Source: an uncultured Rhodopila sp. (GTDB lineage: Bacteria; Pseudomonadota; Alphaproteobacteria; Acetobacterales; Acetobacteraceae). Taken from it: a stretch of DNA of 64,000 nucleotides. Positions 5,999-14,194 of this stretch are shown here, one piece after another. A model generated the notes under the pieces. That model had not been told where the DNA came from. It did no database searches and was given only the letters and a program-made list of their open reading frames with translations. The first letter of the stretch is position 1, and every line of letters begins with the position of its first letter. The translations under genes were made by a program, and so were the position numbers. The stretch is taken from the NCBI GenBank assembly GCA_903851415.1, contig CAINOE010000109.1, forward strand, positions 1 to 64,000. The letters run 5' to 3'.

Positions 5999-8848
5999 TC
6001 AGGCGGCCAACCAGGCGCCGGCACGGCTGAAGCTCAGGGTCTCGATCAATGCCGGCACCGCGGCCGCCGGGGCAGGCCGGGCCAGCAGGAAGCCCTGGGC
6101 ATCGACAGACCCCTCGGCCATCAGCCAGTCCAACTGCTCCCGGGTTTCCACGCCCTCCGCCGTGACGGCAACCCCGAGCCCGGCACACAGGCCGATGACC
6201 GCCCGCACGATCGCCGCGCTGTCGGTTTCGGTCTTGCCCAGAGCCTGGACGAAGCTCTGGTCGATCTTCACCCGGTCGAACGGAAACCGCCGCAGGTGGC
6301 TGAGCGATGAGTAGCCGGTGCCGAAATCATCCAGCGCGATCCTCGTGCCCAGGGCCTTCAGGCCGTGCAGCGTGGCCAGCGTGTCTTCGGTGTCCTTGAA
6401 CATGGCGGTTTCGGTGATCTCGATCTCCAGCCGGGAAGCGGGCAGGCCGGTGGACCGCAGCACATCGCTGACCTTATCGACGAGCCACGGCCCTGCACGG
6501 AACTGCACCGCCGAGATGTTCACCGCGACCTCGAGGTCCTTCGCCCAGCCGGCCGCATCGGCGCAGGCCCGCCGCAGCACCCATTCGCCGATCGGCCCGA
6601 TGAGGCCGATCTCCTCGGCGAGCGGGATGAAGTGCGTCGGCGAAATAAGGCCGTCCTCGGGATGCCGCCACCGCAGCAGCGCCTCGAAGCCGATGACGCG
6701 GCCATGCTCGAGATTCACGACCGGCTGGTAGTGCATCTCGAACTGCTCCGCCTCCAGCGCCTGGCGGAGATCCAGTTCCAGCTTCCGCCGGATCTGCATC
6801 TGAGCATCCATTTCCGGCTCGAAGAAGCGCCAGGTGCCGCGCCCGTCCAGCTTGGCCCGGTACAGCGCCAGATCCGCGTTCTTGAGCAGCGTATCGGGTG
6901 TTTCGCTCTCGCCGGAGGCGATGGCGATGCCGATGCTGACGCCGATATCAACGTGGTTGCCGCGAACCTGGTAGGGCGCGCACAGCTCCGCGACCAGCCG
7001 CTGGGCCAGCAAGGCCGCCTGCGGCGCCTGATCGACCGCCGCCTGAAGCACGGCAAACTCGTCTCCGCCGAGGCGCGCCACGGTATCTTCCTCCCGCAGT
7101 TCCGCACGCAGCCGTTTGGTCACCTCCTGCAGCAGGGCGTCGCCCGCCGGATGGCCAAGAGTGTCGTTGATCGCCTTGAACCGGTCGAGGTCCAGATAAA
7201 GCAGCGCGCAGCGCTCTCCGCGGCGCGCCCGGGCAAGCGCCTCCTCCAGCCGCGTATGGAACAGCAGGCGGTTGGGCAGGCCGGTCAAAGCGTCATGGTG
7301 CGCCATGAACTCGATGCGCTTTTCGTTGCGGCGCCGCTCGGTAATGTCCTCCAGCGTCAGCAGCCATCCGCCATCCGCCAGCGGCCGCAGCGATGCGGCG
7401 ACGATCCGGTTGCCGCGCACTTCTTCGAGCGAAACGCTCGCGGCCCCGTTCGAACCGAACGCGCGATACGCCTCGTAAACTTCCCTCAGCGTGCGGCCCT
7501 CAAAGCATTCGGCCATCGAATCGACGGCCAGAACTTCGCGATAGCTCATGCCGAGCCGGAAGCTCCCGCGGGGCACGCCGGCGATCTCGCACAGGCGGGT
7601 GTTGGCCACGATCAGCCGCTCCTCGGCGTCGTACATGGCGAGGCCCTGGGACATATTGCTCAAGGCGGCGTCGAAGCGCAGGTTGGTGAGCCGCAGATCG
7701 AGCGCGTTCTGCCGGAACACCTCGATCGCCGCCGCCATGGCGCCGATTTCATCCCTCCGGCCGCGTTCGGGCACCACGGCGGCGACGTCGCCCCCCGCCA
7801 GCCGTGTCACCGTGTCGGTCAGCCGCTGCACCGGCAGAACCAGGCGGCGCAGCAGAACCAAAAGGGCGACCGCGCCAAGCAGCAGCATGCCGACGGTCGC
7901 CGCGGCGGCGATGGCGAGATGTTCCTGCGCCTCGACGGCCAGGGCCGTCCCGCGCTCCACAGCCTCGGCAATGGCGGCATCGCGGGCAATCAGCGTGCCT
8001 TTCAGCGCCCCGATGGTCCAGCGGCGCCACTCCCCCAGGGACATCGGCCGATCGGCGTTGGCCCGTGCTGCCGCCAGGACCTGCCGGTAGCGAGGCTCCG
8101 CCTCACGGAAGAACGTGTCGCGCGTCGCGGCCACCGCGGCGGCCAGGCGCGGCGATTCGCCGACGATCAGAACCTGGTGCTGCAGGCGCTCACAGGCGTG
8201 CTGGATCTGCCCGGTCAGGTACATCGACTGATCGAGCTGCTCCGCGGGGAATGGCTGACCGCCCATCCAACCGCTGATAAAGGTGCTGCGGCGGCCGGCT
8301 GCGGAACGCATTTCCACCGCCAGGCTGCCGACGGCGACCACTTCGCCGACAGAGGGGTCGGCGCGCGCAGCCTCCCGCTCGGCCCGCGCCACCGCCCGCT
8401 CGACCTCGTCGAGACGCTCGATCGCGTGCGCGACCATCGTCGGCAGGAAGCTGAGGTCGCGCTCGGCCCTGGGGCGCTTAATGGCCTCGGCGACGTGGGC
8501 ACGCGCTTCGAGCAGCATCGCCCGGGCCCTGGTCACGGCCTCATCGGGCAATCCGGCGGCGAGCATGCTGCGCTGCGTGCGGTCCAGCAGGGCATCATTG
8601 CGCGCGGCGACCTCGGCCAGGTTCTCGACGCCGGGTATGTCGGACAGCGAGCGTTCCTGCAGCGCCCCGCGCTCGATCGACAAGGCTTCGACGAGCTGCA
8701 GCGCATCGCCCATCGCGCTGGCCATCTGCACGGCGGAGCGGGCCTCGGCCCATTCCTGCCGGGCGTTCGCGGCAATCCAGCCCGACCATCCCGCGGCCGG
8801 CAGGCAGGCCGCGGCGAAGCACAGCAGGAAGACGGTCCTGAGGTTCAT
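5999..8848 (-). CDS. Membrane-bound GGDEF-EAL c-di-GMP turnover protein with HAMP and PAS
   Basis: A 949-residue signalling protein. An N-terminal helix (about residues 5-25), a roughly 280-residue helical periplasmic sensor region and a second helix (about 310-335) are followed by a HAMP-like segment (LVLPVQRLTDTVTRLAGGD), a PAS domain (about 390-500), a GGDEF domain (LTGLPNRLLF, RLGGDEF near 598) and an EAL domain (FEALLRWRHP near 719, ETAMFKD, LDDFGTGYSSL, KIDQSF, AEGVET). Both cyclase and phosphodiesterase signatures look intact, so either or both activities are possible. The ligand is unknown. No good Shine-Dalgarno precedes the ATG. It stands alone, 57 bases after bolA. Confidence 0.9.
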   Translation of the reverse strand: MNLRTVFLLCFAAACLPAAGWSGWIAANARQEWAEARSAVQMASAMGDALQLVEALSIERGALQERSLSDIPGVENLAEVAARNDALLDRTQRSMLAAGLPDEAVTRARAMLLEARAHVAEAIKRPRAERDLSFLPTMVAHAIERLDEVERAVARAEREAARADPSVGEVVAVGSLAVEMRSAAGRRSTFISGWMGGQPFPAEQLDQSMYLTGQIQHACERLQHQVLIVGESPRLAAAVAATRDTFFREAEPRYRQVLAAARANADRPMSLGEWRRWTIGALKGTLIARDAAIAEAVERGTALAVEAQEHLAIAAAATVGMLLLGAVALLVLLRRLVLPVQRLTDTVTRLAGGDVAAVVPERGRRDEIGAMAAAIEVFRQNALDLRLTNLRFDAALSNMSQGLAMYDAEERLIVANTRLCEIAGVPRGSFRLGMSYREVLAVDSMAECFEGRTLREVYEAYRAFGSNGAASVSLEEVRGNRIVAASLRPLADGGWLLTLEDITERRRNEKRIEFMAHHDALTGLPNRLLFHTRLEEALARARRGERCALLYLDLDRFKAINDTLGHPAGDALLQEVTKRLRAELREEDTVARLGGDEFAVLQAAVDQAPQAALLAQRLVAELCAPYQVRGNHVDIGVSIGIAIASGESETPDTLLKNADLALYRAKLDGRGTWRFFEPEMDAQMQIRRKLELDLRQALEAEQFEMHYQPVVNLEHGRVIGFEALLRWRHPEDGLISPTHFIPLAEEIGLIGPIGEWVLRRACADAAGWAKDLEVAVNISAVQFRAGPWLVDKVSDVLRSTGLPASRLEIEITETAMFKDTEDTLATLHGLKALGTRIALDDFGTGYSSLSHLRRFPFDRVKIDQSFVQALGKTETDSAAIVRAVIGLCAGLGVAVTAEGVETREQLDWLMAEGSVDAQGFLLARPAPAAAVPALIETLSFSRAGAWLAA

Positions 8849-9345
8849 TTAACTGTCTTTACAACGGCCTGCGCGCCGGATGCAAAAACGGGAAACCTGA
8901 CCGGCCGTGGTCCGCCGCGCGGCGTTCCCGTTTCGTGCATGCGGCGATCTTGTCCTTTCATCACGTGCTGCCTTGTGGTTGCGGGTGTTGCGCCCTGCGG
9001 GTTCGCTTATACTCCGAAAACGCATTCAATCATGAGAAAGTTAACAGACCGTTAAGAGGTCGGATCGCATTGATGCTGCATCGCCGAATCAGCGGCCCGC
9101 CGATCGGCCCGGGAAGCGCCCCACAACTTTCATACGACCTGTCATGGCAGTTATTGATTTACGATAATGATACGTATCTTCTCCGACCTGGACCTGCCGC
9201 ATGATCTGGATTCGTCCGGTCGGATCGCAGACACGCGCGGGTCATCGCCCGGGCGCCTGCACGCTCACTCGGCGCGAGCGCCGGAATGTCGTAAGGTCCC
9301 CGTGCGGTTACCGGATGATGTGGATACGTTTTGGGAGTCTGCTCC
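8849..9345. other. Intergenic region between the GGDEF-EAL gene and the small membrane protein gene
   Basis: About 500 bases with no supported gene. It should contain divergent promoters for the two flanking genes. Around 9020-9180 it is much more A/T-rich than its surroundings and contains the palindrome GATACGTATC preceded by GATAAT (about 9165-9180), which could be a promoter or metal-regulator site. Short frames on both strands here have poor coding character. Confidence 0.3.
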
Positions 9346-9549
9346 ATGCGCCTGCTCATTGCCCTTCTGCTGCCCTGGCTGGCATTCTTCACCATCGGCC
9401 GTCCGCTTGTCGGCTTGCTGTGCCTGCTCTTGCAAATCACGTTGATCGGCTGGATCCCGGCGGCGATTTGGGCCGCCTACGCGGTCAGCCAGTATCAAAC
9501 CGACCAGAAGATAGAGCGGGCGATCAGGCCGGCGCGCCGGCCGTTCTGA
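9346..9549 (+). CDS. Small Pmp3/YqaE-type membrane protein
   Basis: A 67-residue, two-helix membrane protein (RLLIALLLPWLAFFTIG, then GLLCLLLQITLIGWIPAAIWAAYAV). The layout, length and the LIGWIPAAIWAAY segment match the Pmp3/YqaE (UPF0057) family, linked in other organisms to membrane potential and stress. The ATG at 9346 has GGGAG nine bases upstream; a TTG at 9331 would add five residues. The charged tail ends in an Arg-rich segment. It is monocistronic. Confidence 0.75.
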   Translation: MRLLIALLLPWLAFFTIGRPLVGLLCLLLQITLIGWIPAAIWAAYAVSQYQTDQKIERAIRPARRPF

Positions 9550-9735
9550 ATCGCGCGCGGCCGATTGCCCGGGTTGCTTCGAACAGCGATTTCGCCGGCA
9601 CCGGCTGAAACCGACTGGACGGTGTGTGCCGTTCACCGAAACGTCTTGAATGCGCCGTCGCGCGTGGCCGCCACGACCGGCCGAACCGTGCTTGAAGGAC
9701 GGCGGAATGGACGCGGTCCCTTTTTCGCGGCCGAG

Positions 9736-10059
9736 CTACAAGGAATTAGAACCGGCCGGATTCCGCGAAACCTCGAGCACGGTGTCGTCGGCGAGCTCCT
9801 GAAGCAGCGACAGGACGTCGCCGAGAACCTCGTCACGCGGCGCGCCGAAACGCGCGGCGAGGGCGTCGGCCATCGCCGATACGCTGCGCACGCCGTCAAC
9901 CAGCTTCAGCACCTCGACCGCGATCTCGTCCGGCAGGATCAACCGCTCCGGCGCCAGAATCAGCCATGCCTGGCGCGTCGCGTCGAAGCGCAACCGCGTG
10001 CCGCGCGGGAAGCGCGGGACCGAGGTTTCATCAATCGCGATCCGGGCGCGGGCGGTCAC
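9736..10059 (-). CDS. pqqD: PQQ biosynthesis peptide chaperone PqqD
   Basis: A 107-residue protein if started at the GTG at 10059, which overlaps the pqqC stop (GTGA). The frame is open upstream, but those codons lie inside pqqC. PRFPRGTRLRFDATRQAWLILAPERLILPDEIAVEVLKLVDGVRSVSAMADALAARF is the PqqD core: a winged-helix RiPP recognition element that binds the PqqA precursor and delivers it to the radical SAM enzyme PqqE. The extra C-terminal residues beyond the usual 90-95 are polar. It is the last gene of the minus-strand pqq operon. Confidence 0.92.
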   Translation of the reverse strand: MTARARIAIDETSVPRFPRGTRLRFDATRQAWLILAPERLILPDEIAVEVLKLVDGVRSVSAMADALAARFGAPRDEVLGDVLSLLQELADDTVLEVSRNPAGSNSL

Positions 10060-10778
10060 GGCACGAAGGCGCCGGGCGGAATGTGTCCGTCCACATAGGC
10101 GCTCCAAAGCGCATCCATCTGCGCCCACAGCACGTCGCATTTGAAACGTAACGCCGCCAGCACGTCCTCCTGCTGCTGACGCGTCCGCGCCTCCGTCTTG
10201 CAATACTCGAGGGCGAACCGCGCATCCTGCGGCGCCTGCGTCAGGCGCGGCTGGAAATAGGCCAGCGTGTCGCGGCTGATGAAGTCATAATTGGCGAGCA
10301 TCCCCGCCACCCGCTCGGCGATGATCGTCGGCGAGAACATTTCGGTCAGCGAGGACGCGACCGCCTCGAGCAGCGGCCGATCGCGCACGAAGGCCACATA
10401 CGCCTCCACCGCGAAGCGCGTTGCCGGAAGGATGCCGCGGGTGGAAATGACGTAGTCCCGGTCGAGGCCGACACCGTCGGTCAGGCGCAGCCAGCGTTCG
10501 ATTCCGCCCGGCTGTTCGCCGTCGCCGTCGTGGTCGATCAGGCGGGACCGCCAGGCCCGCCGCAGCGGCGGTGTCGGCAGCCGCGCAAGCAAGGTCGCGT
10601 CCTTGGCGGGAATGCTGCATTGGTAGTAGTACCGGTTCAACGCCCAGGCCCGGATCTGGCCGAGGGTGAGCTCGCCGCGGTACATGCGCTTATGGAACGG
10701 ATGGTTGCTGTGATAGCGCTCCGCGCCGATGGCGCGCAGTCCGGCTTCCAGTTCGTCCGGGCTCAGCAGCGAACTCAT
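10056..10778 (-). CDS. pqqC: Pyrroloquinoline-quinone synthase PqqC
   Basis: A 240-residue PqqC, the cofactorless oxidase that carries out ring closure and the final eight-electron oxidation to PQQ. The start MSSLLSPDELEAGLRAIG and the motifs YHSNHPFHKRMYRGELT, ALNRYYYQCSIPAKDA and DHDGDG are typical of this haem-oxygenase-fold family, and full length is kept. Its start overlaps the pqqB stop (ATGA) and its end overlaps pqqD (GTGA), so pqqB, pqqC and pqqD are translationally coupled. Confidence 0.97.
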   Translation of the reverse strand: MSSLLSPDELEAGLRAIGAERYHSNHPFHKRMYRGELTLGQIRAWALNRYYYQCSIPAKDATLLARLPTPPLRRAWRSRLIDHDGDGEQPGGIERWLRLTDGVGLDRDYVISTRGILPATRFAVEAYVAFVRDRPLLEAVASSLTEMFSPTIIAERVAGMLANYDFISRDTLAYFQPRLTQAPQDARFALEYCKTEARTRQQQEDVLAALRFKCDVLWAQMDALWSAYVDGHIPPGAFVP

Positions 10779-11692
10779 AGAACAATCTCCATCCCGTCAT
10801 GGGCAACTTCCCAGCCGGCCTGCGCGGCGACCGCCCGTTCCGGCGAATCGTCGAGCAGCATGGGGTTGCTGTTGTTGATGTGGATAAACACCTTGCGCCG
10901 CACATCGAGATCGCGGAACGCTTCGATCGCACCATGCGGGTCCGCGACGCTCATGTGGCCCATGCGGCCGCCGGTCTTGCTGCCCGACCCCTCGCGGATC
11001 ATTTCATCGTCGGTCCACAGGGTGCCGTCGAAAAAAACCAGGTCCGCGCCCCGCAGGCGTTGCGCGACGTCCGCCGGCAGGTGGGCGCAGCCGGGGATGA
11101 AGTAGCAGGCCGAGCCGGTCCGGCCGGACAGCCGCAGGCCGACAGTGTCCTCCGCCTGGCCGGACAGGTCCGCATTCTCGCGTTCCAGATAGAGCGCCAC
11201 CTTGCCGGGCACGCTGAATAATTCCGCAACGACTCCGCCCGGCAAATCGAATGGCCGCCCGAGCCCGACGGACTGCCGCCGGACAAACGCCGGAGACAGC
11301 GCATTGAAGATCGGGTTGGCGCGCAACGCTTCCTGCACCCGGCCGGTCGCGAACAGCATGAAGCCCTGGCTTTCCCGCAGGTGCAACAGGCCGGCCACCG
11401 CATCCACTTCGCCGCCGGTCAGGACCACCGCCGCAATCGGCGTGTCGCGCAACCCGCGCCGGGGCTGCAACATCGGCCGCGCCTCGATCTGCTGACGCAA
11501 GTCCGGGCTGGCGTTGACGACAATCCAGGACTCATCGTCGCCGGAAACCGCGATCGAGCATTGCGTGCGCGGACGCGCCGCCGGATCGCCGCCGCGGGCA
11601 CGGCGGCAGGCTTCATTGTTGGCGTTCCATTGCGGAAATCCTCCGCCGGCGGCGGCCCCGAGAACAACGATGCGCAGCAGACCATCCTCCAC
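10775..11692 (-). CDS. pqqB: PQQ biosynthesis protein PqqB (non-ATG start)
   Basis: A metallo-beta-lactamase-fold protein of about 305 residues. PqqB has been assigned hydroxylation of the PqqA tyrosine before PqqC acts. It begins LLRIVVLGAAAGGGFPQWNANN and ends with HINNSNPMLLDDSPERA, both diagnostic. No ATG exists near the family start. I used the GTG at 11692, two bases after the lysR stop. GGAGG at 11690-11686 is instead well placed for CTG codons at 11680 or 11677, the latter giving exactly the usual family start. The start is therefore uncertain by up to 5 codons. Confidence 0.93.
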   Translation of the reverse strand: MEDGLLRIVVLGAAAGGGFPQWNANNEACRRARGGDPAARPRTQCSIAVSGDDESWIVVNASPDLRQQIEARPMLQPRRGLRDTPIAAVVLTGGEVDAVAGLLHLRESQGFMLFATGRVQEALRANPIFNALSPAFVRRQSVGLGRPFDLPGGVVAELFSVPGKVALYLERENADLSGQAEDTVGLRLSGRTGSACYFIPGCAHLPADVAQRLRGADLVFFDGTLWTDDEMIREGSGSKTGGRMGHMSVADPHGAIEAFRDLDVRRKVFIHINNSNPMLLDDSPERAVAAQAGWEVAHDGMEIVL

Positions 11693-11694
11693 TG

Positions 11695-12690
11695 TCAATG
11701 CCCGGCAAACCCCGTGGACGCCCCGGCGAGCAGAAACGGAGGACATGGCTCCACCGGCGGCGGGCGGATCGCCGCGCCGGCCGCCCGCAGGGCCGCAACG
11801 AACGTCGCCTGCGGTTCGGCGTCGCGATACTGCGGCTGCATCAGCGTCACGACCCGGCGGTTCTCCATGCCGATATCGTACAGCGTCACATCGTAGGCGG
11901 CAGCGGCGCTGATGCGCGCGCTCAGTGCCGGAACGATCGCGACGCCGCGCCGCGCCTGCACCATCGCCAGCGCAAGTTCATAAGACCGCACGCGGCCGAC
12001 GACGCGATGATGCGGCAGGAACCGCTGATACCATTCCGCGATGCGAAGCTGATAGGCGCTGCCGAACGTGAACTGCACCACGCTGTCCAGCATCCGCCGC
12101 CGATCGGCGCAAAGCTGTCCCGCGGGATCCTCGACGCCGGACAGGTCAAGCCCGCGCGGCACCGCCAGCACATAGGGGTCGGAAAACACGTCGCTTTGCA
12201 GAAATGACAGGCTGCTGCTCGCCAACGACCCCGCCGCGACCACCGCAACGGTCAGCCGGCGCGTGTACAGCATCTCGATCGCATCGGCCGGCGCGACCTC
12301 ATGCACATCCAGTTCCACATCGGGACAGATCTCCGCCATGCGCGCCTGCACATCCGGCAGCAAGGCACGGGCGATTGAACTCAGGATGCCGATGGACAGC
12401 ACGCCGCGCGTGCCTTTGGCGTGCGCGGCTAGACCGGCCACGGCCTCATCGACCTCGGCCATGATGATCTGAGCGCGGCGGCAGAGGAATTCGCCCGCGT
12501 CGGTCAGCGCGAACTGGCTGCGGCCGCGCTCGAACAGCAACTGCCCGACGGAGTCTTCCAGCTTGGCGATATGCTGCGACAGCGACGGCTGCGTCTGGTC
12601 CAGCAGCTTCGCGGCATGAGTCATCGACCGCGAATGCGCCACCGCGAGAAAGATGCGGAGTTGATTGAGGGTGAACGGGGGCGGCGGCAT
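11695..12690 (-). CDS. LysR-type transcriptional regulator inside the pqq operon
   Basis: A 331-residue LysR-type regulator. The N-terminal HTH (FTLNQLRIFLAVAHSRSMTHAAKLLDQTQPSLSQHIAKLE) is classic, followed by the two-lobed effector domain (about residues 95-300) and a Pro-rich tail. It lies between pqqA and pqqB, on their strand, two bases before the pqqB GTG, so it must be on the same transcript as pqqBCD. A natural inference is that it controls the pqq locus through the palindrome at 12911-12929. pqq operons are not usually interrupted by a LysR gene, so it may instead be an inserted gene with other targets. Confidence 0.9.
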   Translation of the reverse strand: MPPPPFTLNQLRIFLAVAHSRSMTHAAKLLDQTQPSLSQHIAKLEDSVGQLLFERGRSQFALTDAGEFLCRRAQIIMAEVDEAVAGLAAHAKGTRGVLSIGILSSIARALLPDVQARMAEICPDVELDVHEVAPADAIEMLYTRRLTVAVVAAGSLASSSLSFLQSDVFSDPYVLAVPRGLDLSGVEDPAGQLCADRRRMLDSVVQFTFGSAYQLRIAEWYQRFLPHHRVVGRVRSYELALAMVQARRGVAIVPALSARISAAAAYDVTLYDIGMENRRVVTLMQPQYRDAEPQATFVAALRAAGAAIRPPPVEPCPPFLLAGASTGFAGH

Positions 12691-12704
12691 GACAGCCAGT
12701 CGAA

Positions 12705-12733
12705 AAGCGGCGCGGTCTGATCCCGCGCCGCTT
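12705..12733 (-). terminator. Terminator-like attenuator hairpin between pqqA and lysR-pqqBCD
   Basis: Eight bases after the pqqA stop, the minus-strand transcript reads AAGCGGCGCGG, a 7-base loop, then CCGCGCCGCTT followed by TT. This is a perfect 11-bp G/C-rich stem with a short T-run, the form of a weak intrinsic terminator. It would let the PqqA substrate peptide be made in excess over the enzymes, or stabilise the pqqA 3' end. The structure is seen; attenuation is inferred. Confidence 0.65.
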
Positions 12734-12740
12734 CCCTCAA

Positions 12741-12818
12741 TCAGACGACTGCGCAGGCGTAGGCGTTGATTTCGCAGCCGACGGCGATGCGGGTAACCTT
12801 TGGTTTACGCCAGGACAT
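12741..12818 (-). CDS. pqqA: PQQ precursor peptide PqqA
   Basis: A 25-residue peptide beginning MSWRKPKVTRIAVG. It contains the Glu-x-x-x-Tyr motif (E16, Y20) whose side chains are cross-linked by PqqE and become the PQQ skeleton. Length (usually 22-26) and the KP-x-V leader match alphaproteobacterial PqqA. The ATG at 12818 has GGGAG eight bases upstream. It is the first gene of the minus-strand operon, followed at once by a strong hairpin. An unusual point is the pair of cysteines (C15, C22) around the conserved motif. Confidence 0.93.
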   Translation of the reverse strand: MSWRKPKVTRIAVGCEINAYACAVV

Positions 12819-12844
12819 TCTCGACACTCCCATTGATCCGCCGA

Positions 12845-12859
12845 ACCGGTTTATCCGGT
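12845..12859. promoter_or_regulatory. Short inverted repeat in the pqqA leader
   Basis: ACCGG-TTTAT-CCGGT, a perfect 5-bp inverted repeat about 27-41 bases upstream of the pqqA ATG. It would be a small hairpin in the leader RNA or an operator half. Function is unknown. Confidence 0.25.
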
Positions 12860-12910
12860 AGCGTTTGTACACCATCCCAGCCGCGCATCGGTTCGGAAAG
12901 CTATATCGCC

Positions 12911-12929
12911 CATAAGCAAATGGCTTATG
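12911..12929. promoter_or_regulatory. LysR-type palindrome in the divergent pqqA/pqqE promoter region
   Basis: CATAAGC-AAATG-GCTTATG is a perfect inverted repeat with 7-bp arms, the A/T-rich T-N11-A style typical of LysR recognition sites. It sits in the 176-bp region between the divergent pqqA and pqqE starts, about 65 bases upstream of pqqE and 93 upstream of pqqA. The LysR gene inside the operon is the obvious candidate ligand, inferred from position. Confidence 0.5.
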
Positions 12930-12994
12930 ACCTCTATTGCTTCTCCCGGACAGCCTGAATCGCCACTGTCGGTGTCCAAACGGAGGAGACGACC

Positions 12995-14104
12995 TTGCAG
13001 ATTGAAGCAATCGAGCCGCCGCTCGCCCTGCTGGCGGAAGTGACCCACCGGTGTCCGTTGCAGTGCCCGTATTGCTCGAATCCGGTGCAGCTCCGGGGCG
13101 CGTCCGGGGAGCTTACGACGGCCGAGTGGCTGCGGGTGCTGACGGCCGCCGCTGCTATCGGCGTGCTCCAGATACATTTCTCCGGCGGCGAGCCGACGGC
13201 CCGGGTCGATTTGCCGGAGCTGGTGCGGCACGCGGTTTCCACCGGGCTTTACACCAATCTTATCACGTCGGGCGTTCTGTTGGATCAGCGGCGGGTCGAC
13301 ATCCTGGCGGAGGCCGGCCTCGACCACGTGCAGATCAGCTTCCAGGATGCCGAGGACGTGAACGGCGACCGCATCGCCGGGATGAGCGGCGCGCAGAAAA
13401 AGAAGCGCGAGGTGTCGGCTATAATCCGCCGTGCCGGTTTGCCGCTCACGGTCAACCTCGTGGTGCACCGGCAGAACCTGGAGCGGCTGCCGGAGATGCT
13501 GGACATGTCGGTCGCGCTCGGGGCGTCGCGGATCGAGGTCGCGCATGTGCAGTACTATGGCTGGGCGCTGGCCAATCGCGACGCCCTGCTGCCGTCGCGC
13601 GCGCAGTTGGACCGGGCGACCGAGGCGGTGGACGCGGCGCGCGCGCGCCTCGCCGGGGCGGTGGTGATCGACTACGTCGTGCCCGACTACTACGCCCATC
13701 TGCCGAAAGCCTGCATGGGCGGCTGGGGCCGCCGCTTCCTGACGGTGACGCCGACCGGTCTGGTGCTGCCGTGCCACGCCGCGGAAAGCTTGCCGGGGTT
13801 TGATTTTCCCTCGGTGCGGGATTGGCCGCTGGGCGAGATCTGGCGGTCATCTGACGCGTTCAACCGCTTCCGCGGCACCGCCTGGATGCCGGAGCCGTGC
13901 GTGACCTGCGACCGCCGGGAAATCGACTGGGGCGGCTGCCGGTGCCAGGCGTTCGCGCTGACCGGCAACGCCGCCGCAACCGATCCGGCGTGCGGGCGGT
14001 CGCCGGATCATGGGTTGCTGGATGTGGCGGTGCGGGAGGCCGAGGGCGAGCCGGGGCCTTTCGTTTACCGCCGGATCGGGGGCAAGGCGGAGGCGGCCGG
14101 GTGA
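12995..14104 (+). CDS. pqqE: PqqA peptide cyclase PqqE (radical SAM)
   Basis: A 369-residue radical SAM enzyme that forms the C-C bond between the Glu and Tyr side chains of PqqA. The start is TTG at 12995 with GGAGGAG about 8 bases upstream. The SAM cluster motif CPLQCPYC has C20, C24 and C27, and FSGGEP follows. The C-terminal SPASM-type region carries the auxiliary cluster cysteines (CMGGWG, LPCHAAES, CVTCDRREIDWGGCRCQ, DPAC). It is transcribed away from pqqA-lysR-pqqBCD instead of following pqqD, so it has its own promoter or a shared bidirectional one. The 3' end abuts a palindromic repeat. Confidence 0.96.
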   Translation: MQIEAIEPPLALLAEVTHRCPLQCPYCSNPVQLRGASGELTTAEWLRVLTAAAAIGVLQIHFSGGEPTARVDLPELVRHAVSTGLYTNLITSGVLLDQRRVDILAEAGLDHVQISFQDAEDVNGDRIAGMSGAQKKKREVSAIIRRAGLPLTVNLVVHRQNLERLPEMLDMSVALGASRIEVAHVQYYGWALANRDALLPSRAQLDRATEAVDAARARLAGAVVIDYVVPDYYAHLPKACMGGWGRRFLTVTPTGLVLPCHAAESLPGFDFPSVRDWPLGEIWRSSDAFNRFRGTAWMPEPCVTCDRREIDWGGCRCQAFALTGNAAATDPACGRSPDHGLLDVAVREAEGEPGPFVYRRIGGKAEAAG

Positions 14105-14111
14105 CTCATGT

Positions 14112-14189
14112 CGTCATGGCCCGGCTCGTCCGGGCCACCGGTGCAAGCACCTGCGGCGATGGGCAGCCCCGACAAGCCGGGCCATGACG
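14112..14189. repeat. REP-like palindromic element, complete copy
   Basis: A 78-bp intergenic element bounded by CGTCATGGC and GCCATGACG. Each end forms a G/C-rich arm (GGCCCGGCTCGTCCGGGCC on the left, CCCCGACAAGCCGGGCC on the right). Degenerate relatives occur at 22922, 25754, 27822 and 60161. Here it fills the space between the convergent pqqE and ABC transporter genes and may also act as a bidirectional terminator or RNA-stabilising structure. Confidence 0.7.
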
Positions 14190-14194
14190 TTACA

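Noticed and set aside
6365..9055. 896-codon plus-strand frame antisense to the GGDEF-EAL gene
   Set aside because: It is the complement of a gene with clear GGDEF and EAL motifs; its translation is Arg/Gln/His-rich with no domain pattern.
9531..9547. GCCGGCGCGCCGGC palindrome at the end of the Pmp3-like gene as a terminator
   Set aside because: It lies inside the coding sequence, has no loop and no T-run; likely codon-derived.
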